A DNA stretch of 12,628 nt from an uncultured Oscillospiraceae bacterium (GTDB lineage: Bacteria; Bacillota; Clostridia; Oscillospirales; Acutalibacteraceae), in NCBI GenBank assembly GCA_958354085.1, contig CATWUX010000056.1:1-12628 (forward strand), in the 5' to 3' direction. Positions 1-6,720 of the stretch are shown here, in pieces (position 1 is the stretch's first letter; every line of letters begins with the position of its first letter). The notes below the pieces were generated by a model, which did not search any database, was not told where the DNA came from, and saw only the letters and a list, made by a program, of their open reading frames with translations. A program made the translations under genes and the position numbers.

Positions 1-471
1 TTCACATCCACGATTTTCGACAGTCATACGACAACTAGTGCAAAACGGCATAGGCCAATAGCAGTTAAAAGCACTACCCGGATTTACACAAACGGCATCA
101 GACACCAGTGGGGCATATTTTTGCCAGCCGCTACAAAAAAAGTCTCCTAACGGACATTCCACTGCAGCTTGATCTTCGTTCTCCCAATATATACGCAATA
201 ACAAATTACGCTACACACCGGTTGGTGTCATCCAAATATGGTTAATACAACCACTCCCTTGGATATTAGCTAACAAAAAAGTTTTGCCAGCGCCGATGCG
301 CACATAAGGGTTTACCTTCCATCCAATACCCAAATCGCGTGCAGCCGCCGAGGCGGTGCCCTCTCCTATGGCGGCCATAGCGCCTTTCCCTTTTTCACCA
401 GTGGGGTTTTCCGGAGAAATTGAACGACTTTCCATCTCTTTAAAAAAGGACAATTGTGTAATGGGTTGCAT
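1..471 (-). pseudogene. GH172 (DUF2961) glycoside hydrolase, 5' part, interrupted by an in-frame TAG
   Basis: The N-terminal translation carries the family hallmarks RSISPENPTGEKGKG, ARDLGIGWKVNPYVRI and GCINHIWMTPTG. It resembles DUF2961 proteins, now GH172, which act on fructofuranose- or arabinofuranose-type linkages. At 211-213 the frame hits TAG. Reading through in the same frame to base 1 continues the family without a shift (RNLLLRIYWENED, VECPLGDFF, VCVNPGSAFNCYWPMPF). Homologues as I remember them have Trp at this point (…GNWRNL…), so a TGG to TAG change explains it. I chose the ATG at 471 over the one at 486 because GGAG at 481-484 lies 9 bases upstream of it; the ATG at 486 has no visible ribosome binding site. 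The 3' end lies outside the window. The gene follows the cupin gene on the same strand after a 204-base gap. A pseudogene is most likely; a sequencing error or readthrough remains possible. Confidence 0.8.
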
Positions 472-526
472 GACATTATTCTCCATGTATCAGTATCAGC
501 GTAGAAAAGAGGCCATCAACGCCTTC

Positions 527-556
527 ATCATAGCCTACGAGACGTTAATTAGGCAA
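527..556 (-). promoter_or_regulatory. Putative promoter for the GH172 gene
   Basis: On the minus strand a TTGCCT box (551-556) is followed after 18 bases by TATGAT (527-532). The start codon at 471 is about 50 bases further on. The gap between the cupin gene and the GH172 gene (472-675) contains no other gene that I can support. An AAGCT/AGCTT inverted repeat near 640-655 lacks a T-run, so I do not call a terminator there. The call rests on box matches only. Confidence 0.4.
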
Positions 557-675
557 CCTACGCATTTGAATAGATTGTCTCACATCTGTTTTTGTTTATT
601 TTTGTTCATCTCTGACTATGTGCTAACCAGCCTTCCTTTGAAGCTGCTAAGCTTGAACTTATAAACAGCAAACAG

Positions 676-1893
676 TTAATCGTTATGTACTGCACCCATA
701 GGAACACTGGGGTTATAAGGGAAGTGCTTAAGCATCACCAAGGGTTCGCTGGATGAATGGTTTTCAATAAGTACACCAGCAGCGGCACGACTACCGGAAA
801 CGAAGAACTCATCCTCGCTGAGGCCGCCAAATCGCAGCATGGTGGACACGGCACAGGGGTAATTCTGCAGTCTGCCGTAGCCCTGCACCACAATGCACCC
901 ATAGGCGGTTTCATCGGTGATAACCACCGACTGTCCAGGTTTTACCGTCAGTTCTTTAGCAGCAATATAGGAGTTGCCGTAGACGATCCATTTTTCAGTG
1001 TAGGCGTCGGTATCGGTGATGACAATAGGCTGACGGAAATAATGCTCCCGGTACTGGGGATCCACATTCTTTTCCCAATCCAGCAGATCCAGCACATGCT
1101 CCACACCGGCTTTTTCATCTTCCGGCAGGTTCTCAATCAAGAACTCTCGGTTGTAAATCTCGGCATCCACCACATTTTCGTATACGGAGTTTACATCGGA
1201 ATTCCACTGGGGCTCATAGGTGAGGTAGGAGCCGGGAGCATGAATGACACCGGGGGCGGTGTACCAACCGGTACCCAACTGGATGCGGTAGGCTCTAGAT
1301 AATTCTGTGATGCGAATGTCTTCGTCCTCGTAATGCGCTAGTCTTTGAGCCACTTCCTCTCGGGTTACCTCTGGTGAAAAACCAAAATAGGTGTATGGGG
1401 CATGGCCCGGGTAGTTATTCAACTGGGGCGGATAGTAATACGCCTCCGGTTTACCCAGTTTGCCCACCTTGGCCGCATCCTCAAAGCCCAGATGCAGGTG
1501 ATGGAACAGCGGCCCCTCGTAGTCAAAAAATTTAGAGTACATGGGCCAGGTGCCGTAGGTGTCGGTGATGTAGTCGCCCAAAATCTCCCGGCCCAGCAGC
1601 TCCACAAAATCCTTGAGAGAAATCTTGTGCTCCATATTGCCGTCGATATTTACATAACTCATACCCTCGTCCTCTGCCGCCAGAGGTCCGTTATTGGCAC
1701 AAATAATGGAGGAAAACCACCGTTCCTTCATGGAACCGCGCTTTGTCCCCAAGGCAAAGTAGTCATCGGGATGGAGATTCAGCCGCCGCCCGGAGGCGCC
1801 AAACAGCCGGGGAACGAAAATGGGCAGTAGGTTTAGTACCCCTTCGTTTTCCGCCAAATAGGTCTGCAAAAAGTTTTTTTTATCCATGTCCAT
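676..1893 (-). CDS. Cupin-fold sugar isomerase-like protein (mannose-6-phosphate isomerase superfamily)
   Basis: This 405-residue cytoplasmic protein has the layout of RmlC-like cupin metal enzymes related to type I phosphomannose isomerase. The sequence PLFHHLHLG (H132, H134) is followed by KPEAYYYP (E150) and later by GVIHAPGS (H218). This gives the His-x-His, Glu and His set that holds a divalent metal in this fold. An N-terminal segment (LFGASGRRLNLHPDD) precedes the cupin core and no membrane segment is seen. The frame extends to a TTG at 1911, but I place the start at the ATG at 1893 because GGAG (1902-1905) lies 8 bases upstream. The gene has its own promoter (1926-1954), sits downstream of the AraC-family gene and is followed by the GH172 gene. 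By context it probably interconverts an aldose and a ketose feeding the epimerase and kinase encoded to the right. The exact substrate (lyxose, xylulose, mannose or another sugar) cannot be read from the sequence. Confidence 0.72.
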   Translation of the reverse strand: MDMDKKNFLQTYLAENEGVLNLLPIFVPRLFGASGRRLNLHPDDYFALGTKRGSMKERWFSSIICANNGPLAAEDEGMSYVNIDGNMEHKISLKDFVELLGREILGDYITDTYGTWPMYSKFFDYEGPLFHHLHLGFEDAAKVGKLGKPEAYYYPPQLNNYPGHAPYTYFGFSPEVTREEVAQRLAHYEDEDIRITELSRAYRIQLGTGWYTAPGVIHAPGSYLTYEPQWNSDVNSVYENVVDAEIYNREFLIENLPEDEKAGVEHVLDLLDWEKNVDPQYREHYFRQPIVITDTDAYTEKWIVYGNSYIAAKELTVKPGQSVVITDETAYGCIVVQGYGRLQNYPCAVSTMLRFGGLSEDEFFVSGSRAAAGVLIENHSSSEPLVMLKHFPYNPSVPMGAVHND

Positions 1894-1925
1894 CACAGTC
1901 ACTCCTATCAAGTATACTTTTTCTT

Positions 1926-1954
1926 ATTGTACAGGAGTTTTGGCGATTAGCCAA
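1926..1954 (-). promoter_or_regulatory. Promoter of the cupin isomerase gene with overlapping inverted repeat
   Basis: On the minus strand, TTGGCT (1949-1954) and TACAAT (1926-1931) are separated by exactly 17 bases. The start codon lies about 30 bases downstream. A perfect inverted repeat TTGGC-N5-GCCAA (1940-1954) overlaps the -35 box. A second TTGGC on the plus strand (1960-1964) lies 20 bases from the first, close to the spacing of paired half-sites of AraC-type regulators. This gives the cupin gene transcription independent of the regulator gene. Confidence 0.62.
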
Positions 1955-1990
1955 TGGACTTGGCAGGCGAAAAAGATAGATTTATCCGTC
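1955..1990 (-). promoter_or_regulatory. Conserved upstream element, copy 1 (before the cupin promoter)
   Basis: Read on the minus strand, this stretch starts with GACGGATAAATC (1979-1990), continues with TCTTTTT and ends with AGTCCATT running into the -35 box. It matches a plus-strand stretch at 2794-2829 that is placed identically before the epimerase promoter: the first base lies 36 bases from the first base of the -35 box in both. Its first part overlaps the last codons and stop codon of the AraC-family gene. It is probably an activator site for that regulator. Confidence 0.6.
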
Positions 1991-2725
1991 AGCTTCCTTG
2001 GTGTTTTGTTCACGCCATGCTTTGGGGCACAGCCCGTATTTCTGCCTAAATGCCCGAGAAAAATAATAGGCATCACTGTAGCCACACAGACTGCTTACCT
2101 GCCGTATGGGGATGGTCACATCCAAGAGCAGCTGAGCAGCGTGCTTTAGCCTGGTCTCCTGCAAAAACGCCTGCGGAGTAACACCAGTTTTCCGCCTGAA
2201 ATTCCGCCGTAGCTGGGATTCGGAGACGGGGTATTGATTCATGACAGCCAGGATTTGATAGTCGGGGCGGCAGAAATTAAAGATAATGTTTCGTTTCAGC
2301 TTCTCCACATAGAAATTGGAGGGGCCGGCATCCATCCCCCGAAGCAGATATACCGACAGCACCGACAGTAGCGATTCGGTCACCACCGCATCGTTGTGGG
2401 GGAAGTATTCCTGATACATTTGCTTAAGAATCTGTAGGAAATCTTTATTTTCAGTGTCCTTGATGACGATAGGTTCAGTTGCATGTAAATCAAAGTTTTC
2501 CACCTCAAAAAAGAAGTTTTTGTAGCCCTGTTCAGATTTGTCTTCGTGATAGAGGTAGGGCGGCTGCACCACGATAGTGCCTGCCGAAAAAGGATATTCC
2601 AAACCGTTGGTGATGTTTACCCCTTCTCCCTCCAGATAATAGGTAACCTCCCATTGCCGATGATAGTGGGGGGCGTAGGCATAGGTCACATTGTCCTGAC
2701 AACCCATATATACAAGCCCGTTCAT
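1982..2725 (-). CDS. AraC/XylS-family transcriptional regulator
   Basis: The 247-residue protein has the classic two-part layout. An N-terminal cupin-like sensor spans about residues 10-80, with PHYHRQWEV carrying the His-x-His typical of these folds. A C-terminal AraC DNA-binding domain has two helix-turn-helix units, at about 150-185 (SESQLRRNFRRKTGVTPQAF) and 195-238 (RQVSSLCGYSDAYYFSRAF, then KYGLCPKAWR). The second unit is a near-perfect family signature. The ATG at 2725 has CCTCC on the plus strand (GGAGG, 2732-2736) 6 bases upstream and a consensus promoter before it. It is transcribed divergently from the epimerase/kinase pair and in the same direction as the cupin and GH172 genes, so it most likely senses a sugar or its derivative and activates both arms. 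It may bind the duplicated element at 1955-1990 and 2794-2829; the second copy lies 9 bases upstream of its own -35 box, which would allow autoregulation. Confidence 0.9.
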   Translation of the reverse strand: MNGLVYMGCQDNVTYAYAPHYHRQWEVTYYLEGEGVNITNGLEYPFSAGTIVVQPPYLYHEDKSEQGYKNFFFEVENFDLHATEPIVIKDTENKDFLQILKQMYQEYFPHNDAVVTESLLSVLSVYLLRGMDAGPSNFYVEKLKRNIIFNFCRPDYQILAVMNQYPVSESQLRRNFRRKTGVTPQAFLQETRLKHAAQLLLDVTIPIRQVSSLCGYSDAYYFSRAFRQKYGLCPKAWREQNTKEADG

Positions 2726-2755
2726 CCAATTCCTCCCGTCCTTTGTTCTAATTCC

Positions 2756-2784
2756 ATTTTAGCGGCACACAGAACGGATGTCAA
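2756..2784 (-). promoter_or_regulatory. Promoter of the AraC-family regulator gene
   Basis: On the minus strand, TTGACA (2779-2784) and TAAAAT (2756-2761) have a 17-base spacer. This is a near-consensus sigma-A-type promoter, about 30 bases before the ATG at 2725. It runs divergently from the epimerase promoter, and the shared element at 2794-2829 lies between the two. Confidence 0.72.
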
Positions 2785-2793
2785 GCACAACTC

Positions 2794-2829
2794 GACGGAT
2801 AAATCCATTCTTTTTGTCTCCCAGTCCAT
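2794..2829 (+). promoter_or_regulatory. Conserved upstream element, copy 2 (between the divergent promoters)
   Basis: The element begins with GACGGATAAATC (2794-2805), contains CTTTTTG and ends with AGTCCATT next to the -35 box at 2830. It matches copy 1 at 1955-1990 on the other strand: the first 12 bases are identical, a T-rich middle is shared, and seven bases (GTCCATT) before the -35 box are identical, with one single-base gap. It contains the inverted repeat GGAT-AA-ATCC (2797-2806). Its position suits activation of the epimerase promoter and control of the regulator gene. Confidence 0.62.
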
Positions 2830-2857
2830 TTGCCCCTAAAAGGAATAATGGTATGCT
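2830..2857 (+). promoter_or_regulatory. Promoter of the epimerase-kinase operon
   Basis: TTGCCC (2830-2835) and TATGCT (2852-2857) are separated by 16 bases, giving a transcript with a 5' leader of about 60 bases before the ATG at 2927. Both boxes deviate from consensus and the spacer is one base short, which fits a promoter that depends on the upstream activator element. Confidence 0.5.
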
Positions 2858-2926
2858 TTCCATGGGATTTTCCTCAGAAAATTCACCGCAATATGGAGGA
2901 GGAAGCCGAGGAGGTTTGTTGCTCAC

Positions 2927-3775
2927 ATGACAGAAATCAGCAGAAAAAATCTATTTTTATCCCTCTACGAGAAAGCCATGCCGGACAGCCTAAGTTTGGC
3001 AGAGAAAAGCGCCTTGCTGTTGGCCGCCGGCTTTGACGGGCTAGAAATCAGCGTGGATGAAAGCGACGGGCGATTGGCTCGGGTGCTAGACGATAGGGTC
3101 AAGCAGGATACCCTTGCCGCTCTGCGCTCGGCCAGCATTCCCGTGCGCACCATGTGTCTTTCCGGCCAGCGGCGATTCCCCTTCGGGAGTCGGGATGGAG
3201 AAATCCGCAAGCAAAGCCTCCGACTGGTGCAGAAAGCGGTGGATTTTTCTTATGATGCGAGCATCCGTGTCATTCAAATACCCGGCTATGATGTGTGGTA
3301 TGAGGAGCGGGGTACAGATACTGAGCAGTATTTCTGCGAGGGATTGCGGTTAGCCACCGACTATGCTGCCCAAAGCGGAGTAATTCTGGCCTTTGAGACC
3401 ATGGAAAACGGCTTTATGAATACCGCCGAAAAGGCGATGGCTTATGTTGAGCGCATCAACTCCCCCTATCTGCAGGTGTACCCGGATACGGGCAACATCA
3501 CCAACGGCACCGATGACCCTGTGGGTGATCTGAAAACTGCCAGAGGACACATTGTAGCCGCCCACCTGAGGGATACTCTTCCCGAGGTGTTCCGGGATTT
3601 AGAGTACGGTCAAGGTCGTGTGGACTTTGTCCCTTGCATGGCGGAGCTGTTGGCACAGGGAGTGCGGCTATTAAACTGGGAATTTTGGTACGACGGCAAG
3701 ACCGAGCCAAGGAAATACATTCGACGAAATTTGCAGTACATAATTGATTGCTTTGGGAAAGCGGGGGTGAAGTGA
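2927..3775 (+). CDS. ulaE: L-ribulose-5-phosphate 3-epimerase (UlaE/SgbU family)
   Basis: This 282-residue TIM-barrel protein of the AP-endonuclease-2/xylose-isomerase-like superfamily interconverts L-xylulose 5-phosphate and L-ribulose 5-phosphate (family role). It follows UlaE closely along its whole length: GFDGLEISVDESDGRLARV, RTMCLSGQRRFPFGS, IRVIQIPGYDVWYEE, FMNT, LQVYPDTGN and HIVAAHLRDT. The four metal-binding residues of the family are visible as E157, D187, H213 and E252. The length is normal for the family. The start is supported by GAGGAGG at 2908-2914, although the 12-base spacing is long. The stop codon lies one base before the kinase start, so the two genes form an operon and are probably translationally coupled. 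The product would feed the pentose phosphate pathway through L-ribulose-5-phosphate 4-epimerase, which is not in this window. Activity on a related ketose phosphate cannot be excluded. Confidence 0.87.
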   Translation: MTEISRKNLFLSLYEKAMPDSLSLAEKSALLLAAGFDGLEISVDESDGRLARVLDDRVKQDTLAALRSASIPVRTMCLSGQRRFPFGSRDGEIRKQSLRLVQKAVDFSYDASIRVIQIPGYDVWYEERGTDTEQYFCEGLRLATDYAAQSGVILAFETMENGFMNTAEKAMAYVERINSPYLQVYPDTGNITNGTDDPVGDLKTARGHIVAAHLRDTLPEVFRDLEYGQGRVDFVPCMAELLAQGVRLLNWEFWYDGKTEPRKYIRRNLQYIIDCFGKAGVK

Positions 3776-3776
3776 T

Positions 3777-4778
3777 ATGAAGCAATACCTGCTGGGTATT
3801 GATAATGGCGGTACAGTTTGTAAGGCGGCTGTGTTTGATTTGGAGGGTAACCAAATCCTCAAGGAAAGCATCCAAATTCCGCTGATTATCAACCAAAACG
3901 GCCACACCGAGCGGAGCCTCCAGGAGATTGCAAAAAAGAATTTCACCCTCATTCGCCGCATCACCGACCGCTTGGATGGGGAAATCTGCGCCGTGGGTCT
4001 ATCGGGCCATGGCAAGGGCTTGTATCTGCTGGATAAGCAGGGGAAGCCCTTGGGAAACGGCATCGGCTCCACCGATTCCCGGGCGCTGGAAATCGAGCTG
4101 GCCTGCACCGCGAATGGTACCGCTGACAAGCTGCGAGAGCATACCTTCCAAAAGCTACTGGCCTGCCAACCGCCTTGCCTGCTGCGTTGGTCAAAGGAAA
4201 ATAACCGGCCGCTATATGACTGCATCGGCTCGGTTTTATCGGTGAAGGACTATGTGGGTTATGCCTTAACCGGCCGCATCGCGGCGGAAATCACCGATAT
4301 GTCCGGAACAAATCTGCTATCGCTGGTCACTGGGGATTACGACCCCCGATTGACCGCCCTCATGGATATTAAGGAGATGGATAGCTGTCTGCCACCGGTA
4401 ATATCCTCCTTCGCTGTGCGTGGCGTTGTGACCGAGGAAGCGGCGGCACAGACTGGCCTGAAAGCCGGCATCCCCGTGTCCGGCGGCATGTTTGATATCG
4501 ATGCCTGTGCTTTTGGGGCGGGTACCATTGCCGATGGGGATTTCTGCGCAATCGCCGGCACCTGGAGCATTAACGAGTACATTAGCCGCAAGCCACTGGA
4601 TGGGGTGATGAATTCCTTCTGGTGCGACGGCGGTCTGTACTTGGTGGAGGAAAGCAGCGCGGCCTCCGCCGGCAATTTGGAGTGGGTGAAGGAGTTGCTG
4701 AAGGAAACCGACTATGAGCGGTTGGATAACCTAGTGGATTCTGTTCCTCCAGAGAGCAGCTCGGCGGTAATCAAATAA
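3777..4778 (+). pseudogene. lyxK: L-xylulokinase-like FGGY carbohydrate kinase, truncated at the 3' end
   Basis: The N-terminal two thirds of a LyxK-type FGGY kinase, which would phosphorylate L-xylulose with ATP. GIDNGGT (7-13) is the phosphate-binding start of the first domain, followed by GLSGHGKGLYLLDKQGKPLGN. GGMFDIDACAFGAG carries the expected catalytic aspartate (D240). GTWSINEY (261-268) and SSAASAGNLEWV match LyxK of E. coli as I remember it. Family members have about 500 residues. This frame ends after 333, just before the usual LPFLYGSN-type segment, so most of the ATP-binding C-terminal domain is missing. The family match runs to about codon 332 (4772), and TAA follows two codons later. 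The following DNA is AT-rich and encodes an unrelated hydrolase end. The start is 1 base after the epimerase stop, with a G-rich ribosome binding site (GGGGGTG) inside the epimerase gene. The product is unlikely to be an active kinase. Confidence 0.82.
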
Positions 4779-5113
4779 AACTTATATTAGCATCACCTGA
4801 TTTGGCACTTAATGACATTAGATGGTTGGTGAGAATGTTAAATCTGAAAGCACACTATACCGGGAACAAAAAGCTTTTAGATTATGCGTTGTCTTCTAAC
4901 ATCTATGATATCGGAAACCGATATTCTATTCCTATGTATTTTATTTCGGGAGAATATGATAAAAGTTGTCGTGTTGATTTGTTAAAAAAATATTATGAAG
5001 AGATTGTAGCACCGGATAAAAAACTAGTGATTATGAAAGCGTGTGGCCATTCTCCTCAAATTGATGAGCCGGTGTTATTTGCAGATGAAGTGAAGAAATT
5101 ATTGCAGAGTTAG
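4766..5113 (+). pseudogene. Alpha/beta hydrolase, C-terminal remnant without N-terminus
   Basis: The frame reads ASPDLALNDIRWLVRMLNL, then IPMYFISGEYD and KACGHSPQIDEP, ending with ADEVKKLLQS and TAG. This is the C-terminal half of an alpha/beta hydrolase similar to proline iminopeptidase-like and related peptidases or esterases. It keeps the acid of the triad (Asp in GEYD) and the histidine (GHSP). The nucleophile elbow and everything before it are absent. A TTG at 4802 could be a start codon but has no ribosome binding site. The open frame runs back without a stop into the kinase sequence, and recognisable hydrolase sequence begins around 4766-4775. Codon use is strongly AT-biased, unlike the kinase gene, so the fragment has a different origin. 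I regard it as a decayed or joined fragment. Confidence 0.75.
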
Positions 5114-5153
5114 ACTTAATCAACGCACGCTCAAATTTGAATTTTATGTGGTG

Positions 5154-5185
5154 AAAAGATATCTATTAACTTAGATATCTTTTTT
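5154..5185 (+). terminator. Rho-independent terminator after the hydrolase fragment
   Basis: A perfect 12-base-pair stem, AAAAGATATCTA (5154-5165) with TAGATATCTTTT (5172-5183), encloses a 6-base loop. Six T residues (5180-5185) end the structure on the plus strand. The A-tract on the other arm could make it work in both directions. It lies 40 bases after the hydrolase stop and belongs to that AT-rich segment. Confidence 0.82.
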
Positions 5186-5279
5186 GAAAAAACTATTGAA
5201 ATTAATTTTTAATTCACTTAGGCTTATTGTAGGACGTCCAAATAATATGATTTTTACTGCTTTACAGGAGGAAGTTTTG

Positions 5280-5357
5280 ATGGAGAAAGTTTTAGATACT
5301 TATTCAAGTAAAAACGATATAAATATAAAACAGATTGTATTGCAGCGTTCGATTTGA
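5280..5357 (+). CDS. Small 25-residue open frame, possibly the 5' end of a gene cut by the IS element
   Basis: ATG at 5280 is preceded by a perfect AGGAGG (5266-5271) at 8 bases. The frame encodes MEKVLDTYSS, then KNDINIKQIVLQ, and stops at TGA about where the IS110 element appears to begin. The ribosome binding site is as good as any in the window, so translation is plausible. I do not recognise the peptide. It lies in the same AT-rich block as the hydrolase fragment, with the terminator between them. The most likely reading is the first codons of a gene displaced by the insertion, with the last few codons supplied by the element. A genuine small protein is also possible. No clear promoter was found in 5186-5265. 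Confidence 0.35.
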   Translation: MEKVLDTYSSKNDINIKQIVLQRSI

Positions 5358-5456
5358 GCAGGTTGAGCCATAGAGTTCGTGTCACCCAATAGATTGAATC
5401 GGCAATGAGAAAAAGATGGATTCCGGTTGCGGATGATTTGTATTGGAGGAATGTGA

Positions 5457-6665
5457 ATGAACTCTGTCGGCATTGATGTCTCGAAAGGAAAAAGCATGAT
5501 AGCGGTCATGCGTCCCTTTGGAGAGGTGGTCTGCTCACCCTTTGAAGTAACTCACACGTCCAGTGAACTCAGCGCGTTGGCAAAGCGGCTCAAAAGCCTG
5601 GACGATGAGACCCGCGTGGTCATGGAGGCCACAGGCCATTACCATTTACCCATCGCAATGGCGCTCCACGAAGCGGGGATCTATGTTTCTGTAGTCAACG
5701 CTATACTGGTGCATGACTACGGGAACAACACATTACGCCGAGCCAAAACCGATAAAAAGGATGCCATTAAGCTGGCAAATTACGGCCTTGACCGCTGGCT
5801 GAATCTTCCAAAGTTTACTCCGGAAGAGGAAATTCGGATGCAGTTAAAAGCCTGCTATCGTCAGTACAGGCAGTATTCCAAGATTCAGACCATGCTGAAA
5901 AACAATTTGATTTCTCTGCTGGATACGGTATTTCCTGGTGTCAATCGTTTGTTTTCCAGCCCTGTAAAAGCTGATGGCAGTGAAAAATGGGTGGGTTTCG
6001 TTGAAACTTTCTGGCATTGCGAATGCGTTTGTGGGCTGTCCCAGAAAGCGTTTGTAAAGAAATATCAGAAATGGTGCCAGAAGCACGGATACAACTTCCG
6101 TGAAGCAAAGGCTCTCGAAGTCTATACCTGCGCCTGTGGAACCGTTGGTGTGATGCCAAAGACTGAAACAACGCATCTTCTGATTACCCAAGCTGTCTCG
6201 CAGCTGAGAGCAACTTCTACCGCTCTGGCAGAACTCAAGAAAGAGATGCTGCGTCTGGCTGAGCGATTGCCAGAGTATCCTGTGGTACAGAAAATGTACG
6301 GTGTCGGGCCGACTCTGGGGCCACAGCTCATGGCCGAGATTGGCGATGTGCGGCGGTTCTATTCAAAGAAAGCCCTAGTTGCCTTTGCGGGTATTGATGC
6401 CCCGCCAAATGATTCCGGGCAGATCGTCGGCAACCACAAGGCTATGAGTAAAATCGGGTCATCCGCACTCCGCAGAACACTGTTTCTGATTATGGGTGTG
6501 TTTCTCCAGAATGCGCCAGTGGACGAACCGGTGTACCAGTTCATGGACAAAAAGCGAGCTGAGGGCAAGCCCTACAGGGTCTACATGATGGCTTCTGCAA
6601 ATAAGTTCCTGCGCATCTATTACGCCACGGTTAAGTCTTATCTCGACACTTTGGAAGTAGCATAA
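5457..6665 (+). CDS. IS110-family transposase (DEDD recombinase)
   Basis: The 402-residue protein has the two IS110 domains. The N-terminal RuvC-like DEDD domain begins with GIDVSKGK (D7). MEATGHYH provides E57 and RAKTDKKDAIKLA provides D99 and D102. A helical middle region about 120-270 follows. The C-terminal Tnp20-type domain contains YGVGPTLGPQLMAEIGDVRRF, FAGIDAPPNDSG and KIGSSALRR. The serine in NDSG (S320) fits the family's catalytic serine. The length is typical and no frameshift or early stop is seen, so the protein looks intact. GGAGG at 5445-5449, 7 bases before the ATG, supports the start. The protein would catalyse RNA-guided excision and insertion of the element, as established for IS110-family recombinases. 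It is flanked by non-coding ends and is not in an operon with the neighbours. Confidence 0.93.
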   Translation: MNSVGIDVSKGKSMIAVMRPFGEVVCSPFEVTHTSSELSALAKRLKSLDDETRVVMEATGHYHLPIAMALHEAGIYVSVVNAILVHDYGNNTLRRAKTDKKDAIKLANYGLDRWLNLPKFTPEEEIRMQLKACYRQYRQYSKIQTMLKNNLISLLDTVFPGVNRLFSSPVKADGSEKWVGFVETFWHCECVCGLSQKAFVKKYQKWCQKHGYNFREAKALEVYTCACGTVGVMPKTETTHLLITQAVSQLRATSTALAELKKEMLRLAERLPEYPVVQKMYGVGPTLGPQLMAEIGDVRRFYSKKALVAFAGIDAPPNDSGQIVGNHKAMSKIGSSALRRTLFLIMGVFLQNAPVDEPVYQFMDKKRAEGKPYRVYMMASANKFLRIYYATVKSYLDTLEVA

Positions 6666-6688
6666 TCCTGTATATACTTTACTGGTTG

Positions 6689-6720
6689 GCCGCCGTTTCA
6701 AAAAAGAGACGCAAAGCGGC
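6689..6720 (+). other. Stable hairpin in the right flank of the IS110 element
   Basis: GCCGC (6689-6693) pairs with GCGGC (6716-6720), and CGTTTC (6694-6699) pairs with GAGACG (6706-6711) with one G-T pair. The loop is AAAAAA and there is a 4-base bulge (CAAA) on the 3' side. No T-run follows, so it is not an ordinary terminator. It starts 23 bases after the transposase stop. It may be part of an RNA or a recombination structure of the element's end. Confidence 0.5.

Noticed and set aside
560..600. Possible third copy of the shared regulatory element upstream of the GH172 promoter (AATCTATTC)
   Set aside because: Only about nine bases agree, and the distance to the -35 box differs from that of the two clear copies.
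757..1830. Two plus-strand open frames (757-1302 and 1402-1830)
   Set aside because: They are antisense to the cupin gene, which has the ribosome binding site, promoter and metal motif. These frames match no family.
2830..3036. A plus-strand frame with an internal start at 2893 (Met followed by acidic residues) just before the epimerase
   Set aside because: It is out of frame with the epimerase, which has a full-length family match from 2927. The GAG-rich codons are the ribosome binding site region itself.
4802..5113. An intact 103-residue hydrolase starting at TTG 4802
   Set aside because: No ribosome binding site is present, and the nucleophile half of the alpha/beta hydrolase fold is absent, so it is treated as a remnant.
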